A stretch of DNA of 43,296 nt. Origin: Hydnum rufescens UP504 (Eukaryota > Basidiomycota > Agaricomycetes > Cantharellales > Hydnaceae). Location: contig MU128995.1 of the NCBI GenBank assembly GCA_014904985.1, positions 1-43,296 of the forward strand, written 5' to 3'. How positions within the stretch are numbered: the first letter of the stretch is position 1; every line of letters begins with the position of its first letter. Shown piece after piece: positions 42,253-43,296 of the stretch. Below the pieces are notes generated by a model, which ran no database searches, was not told the DNA's origin, and saw nothing but the letters and a program-made list of their open reading frames with translations. A program made the position numbers and the translations under genes.

Positions 42253-42980
42253 CAGCTGAAGGGGGCTAGGGATGCTGCCTCCAAGAAGTCACTGGAGGGA
42301 GCTCGGGTGGTGGTGCTAAGCGAAGGAATGCCGGTGATAGTCTCGTTGATGGTGGGTGACAAAGAAGATACGAGAGTTGTCATCAGATCTAAGGAAGGGG
42401 ACCAAGAGGGCCAAAGGAAAGCGGAAGTCGACACGCTCTAGTGCCTATATCAACAGCGAAAGTGACAATGCTGTAGAGAGTGACCCCTCTGGGCCCTCCG
42501 AGGTACATCTTGGAAATGAACTGCAACCACAACCAAAGCCCCGGCTCGTTTTTCCAACTCACAGCCTCTCCCTCTGTCTCTGGTGTCACCTCAGCCCTCC
42601 CCTCCACTGATTGACTCCCAAGGACGGACTGGAGAGGAGTGGACTTGTCATATTTCGATCCCGCCTCATTTGATAATACCTTCAATGCATATCCTGGATC
42701 CGTGAATGGAACCATGGACCGCAATGCCGACATGATTCCGCTCCATCAGACTTCTACCCTACAACACGGTGATTATCCTGGAACTGCACAACCTGATGAC
42801 CTATTTGGGTTTTCAATGGGGCACCAACAAGGACATGCGGAGATTGGCATGCATGATTTTGGAGGTCCCAGTACCATGTCGGATGGTCTCAACTATGAGA
42901 ATGGGGTTGCACGTAATTCTATGGATGTTACCTGGGGACTTGACAGCCTTGGATTATCTACATCATTTCAACAGTGTTGA
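42253..42980 (+). pseudogene. unrecognised acidic/Ser-rich gene tail
   Basis: Segments: ARDAASKKSLEGARVVVLSE; KKIRELSSDLRKGTKRAKGK followed by SESDNAVESDPSGPSEVHLG (basic then acidic); and a last open stretch to TGA 42978-42980 with LSYFDPASFDNTFNAYPG, LFGFSMGHQQGHAEIGMHD and GLDSLGLSTSF. The composition (Ser, Asp, Gly, Asn; little charge order) resembles a disordered regulatory tail. It is probably the 3' end of the preceding remnant. No function assigned. Confidence 0.35.
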
Positions 42981-43139
42981 CTTAGTGTCCATGCTCCTCT
43001 CAGGTTTGATGCCTTATGCACCTTTAACTTAGTCTCATGTTTCTCGCTAACTTGCCTATAGTACTTCTTAATGCTATAAGTCTACCCTTGCCATAAGTAT
43101 ATGTATAGGTTGGTGCATGTTGCAGGCATGAAGTTCAGA

Positions 43140-43257
43140 GACTGGGGCCCCATTGGGGCCCAACTTGGTCTGGCCGATATGGGGTATTTGGCCCAATTGG
43201 GCCCCATGTCAGGAGGGCCTCCCTAGGTACCAAAAAGTGCCTGGGATTTGGTACCTA
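43140..43257. repeat. GGCC-rich palindromes and 11-bp inverted repeat right of the DDE gene
   Basis: GGGGCCCCATTGGGGCCCAA and TTGGCCCAATTGGGCCCC cluster at 43144-43206. TAGGTACCAAA (43224-43234) and TTTGGTACCTA (43247-43257) are perfect reverse complements with a 12-nt loop. It mirrors 38249-38312. The right end of the element is not resolved before the window ends. Confidence 0.7.
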
Positions 43258-43296
43258 AGAAAGGTCCTGATATATGGTGGTTTTCCCCCAAGTGGG

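Overview
The window is a transposon graveyard from a fungal nuclear genome, most probably an Agaricomycete (mushroom-forming Basidiomycota). The reasons are two KDZ-type (Kyakuja-Dileera-Zisupton) transposase copies of the form abundant in these fungi, a Ty3/gypsy chromovirus, a fungal DDE endonuclease transposon, short GT-AG introns and decayed copies of eukaryotic metabolic genes. I see no intact, obviously functional host gene. The genus cannot be told from the sequence.

Layout. 1-201: end of an LTR. 202-4660 (minus): a KDZ unit made of a KDZ transposase (A) followed by an accessory gene of unknown function, which the LTR at the window start cuts off. 4705-8287: a foldback-like element with 'TA' at both edges, made of two inverted tandem arrays around a UDP-glucose dehydrogenase gene fragment. 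8292-13022: two divergent unrecognised gene remnants, one with a long His-Ser hexanucleotide repeat. 13064-13184: a relic end of a related inverted-repeat element and a perfect 22-bp-arm hairpin. 13873-15248 (minus): a malate dehydrogenase pseudogene split by a 637-bp solo LTR with a 5-bp target duplication. 15.3-17.8 kb: mostly non-coding, with a tRNA-derived SINE-like piece and two tandem arrays. 17811-21284 (plus): KDZ transposase B. 21561-35219: an unrecognised gene (X) interrupted by a 12.6-kb chromovirus (21766-34366, minus strand, GGAGG target duplication). The chromovirus has itself been hit by a tyrosine-recombinase-type reverse-transcriptase fragment in gag and by a 1.6-kb terminal-inverted-repeat element at its 5' end. 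35996-38335 (plus): accessory gene copy B. 38.2-43.3 kb: a DDE endonuclease transposon with small palindromes on both sides and unrecognised downstream gene remnants.

How it fits together. The two KDZ units lie in opposite orientations and each is followed by a member of the same accessory family, so the accessory gene may travel with this KDZ lineage. Many inactivating changes fit C-to-T (or G-to-A) transitions: in-frame TGA where CGA is expected, and catalytic Asp/Glu changed to Asn/Lys in the KDZ, RNase H, integrase and DDE domains. Insertions and frameshifts add to this. The pattern suggests methylation-linked decay of silenced repeats, which is an inference. Nesting gives a relative history: gene X is older than the chromovirus, which is older than the elements inserted in it.
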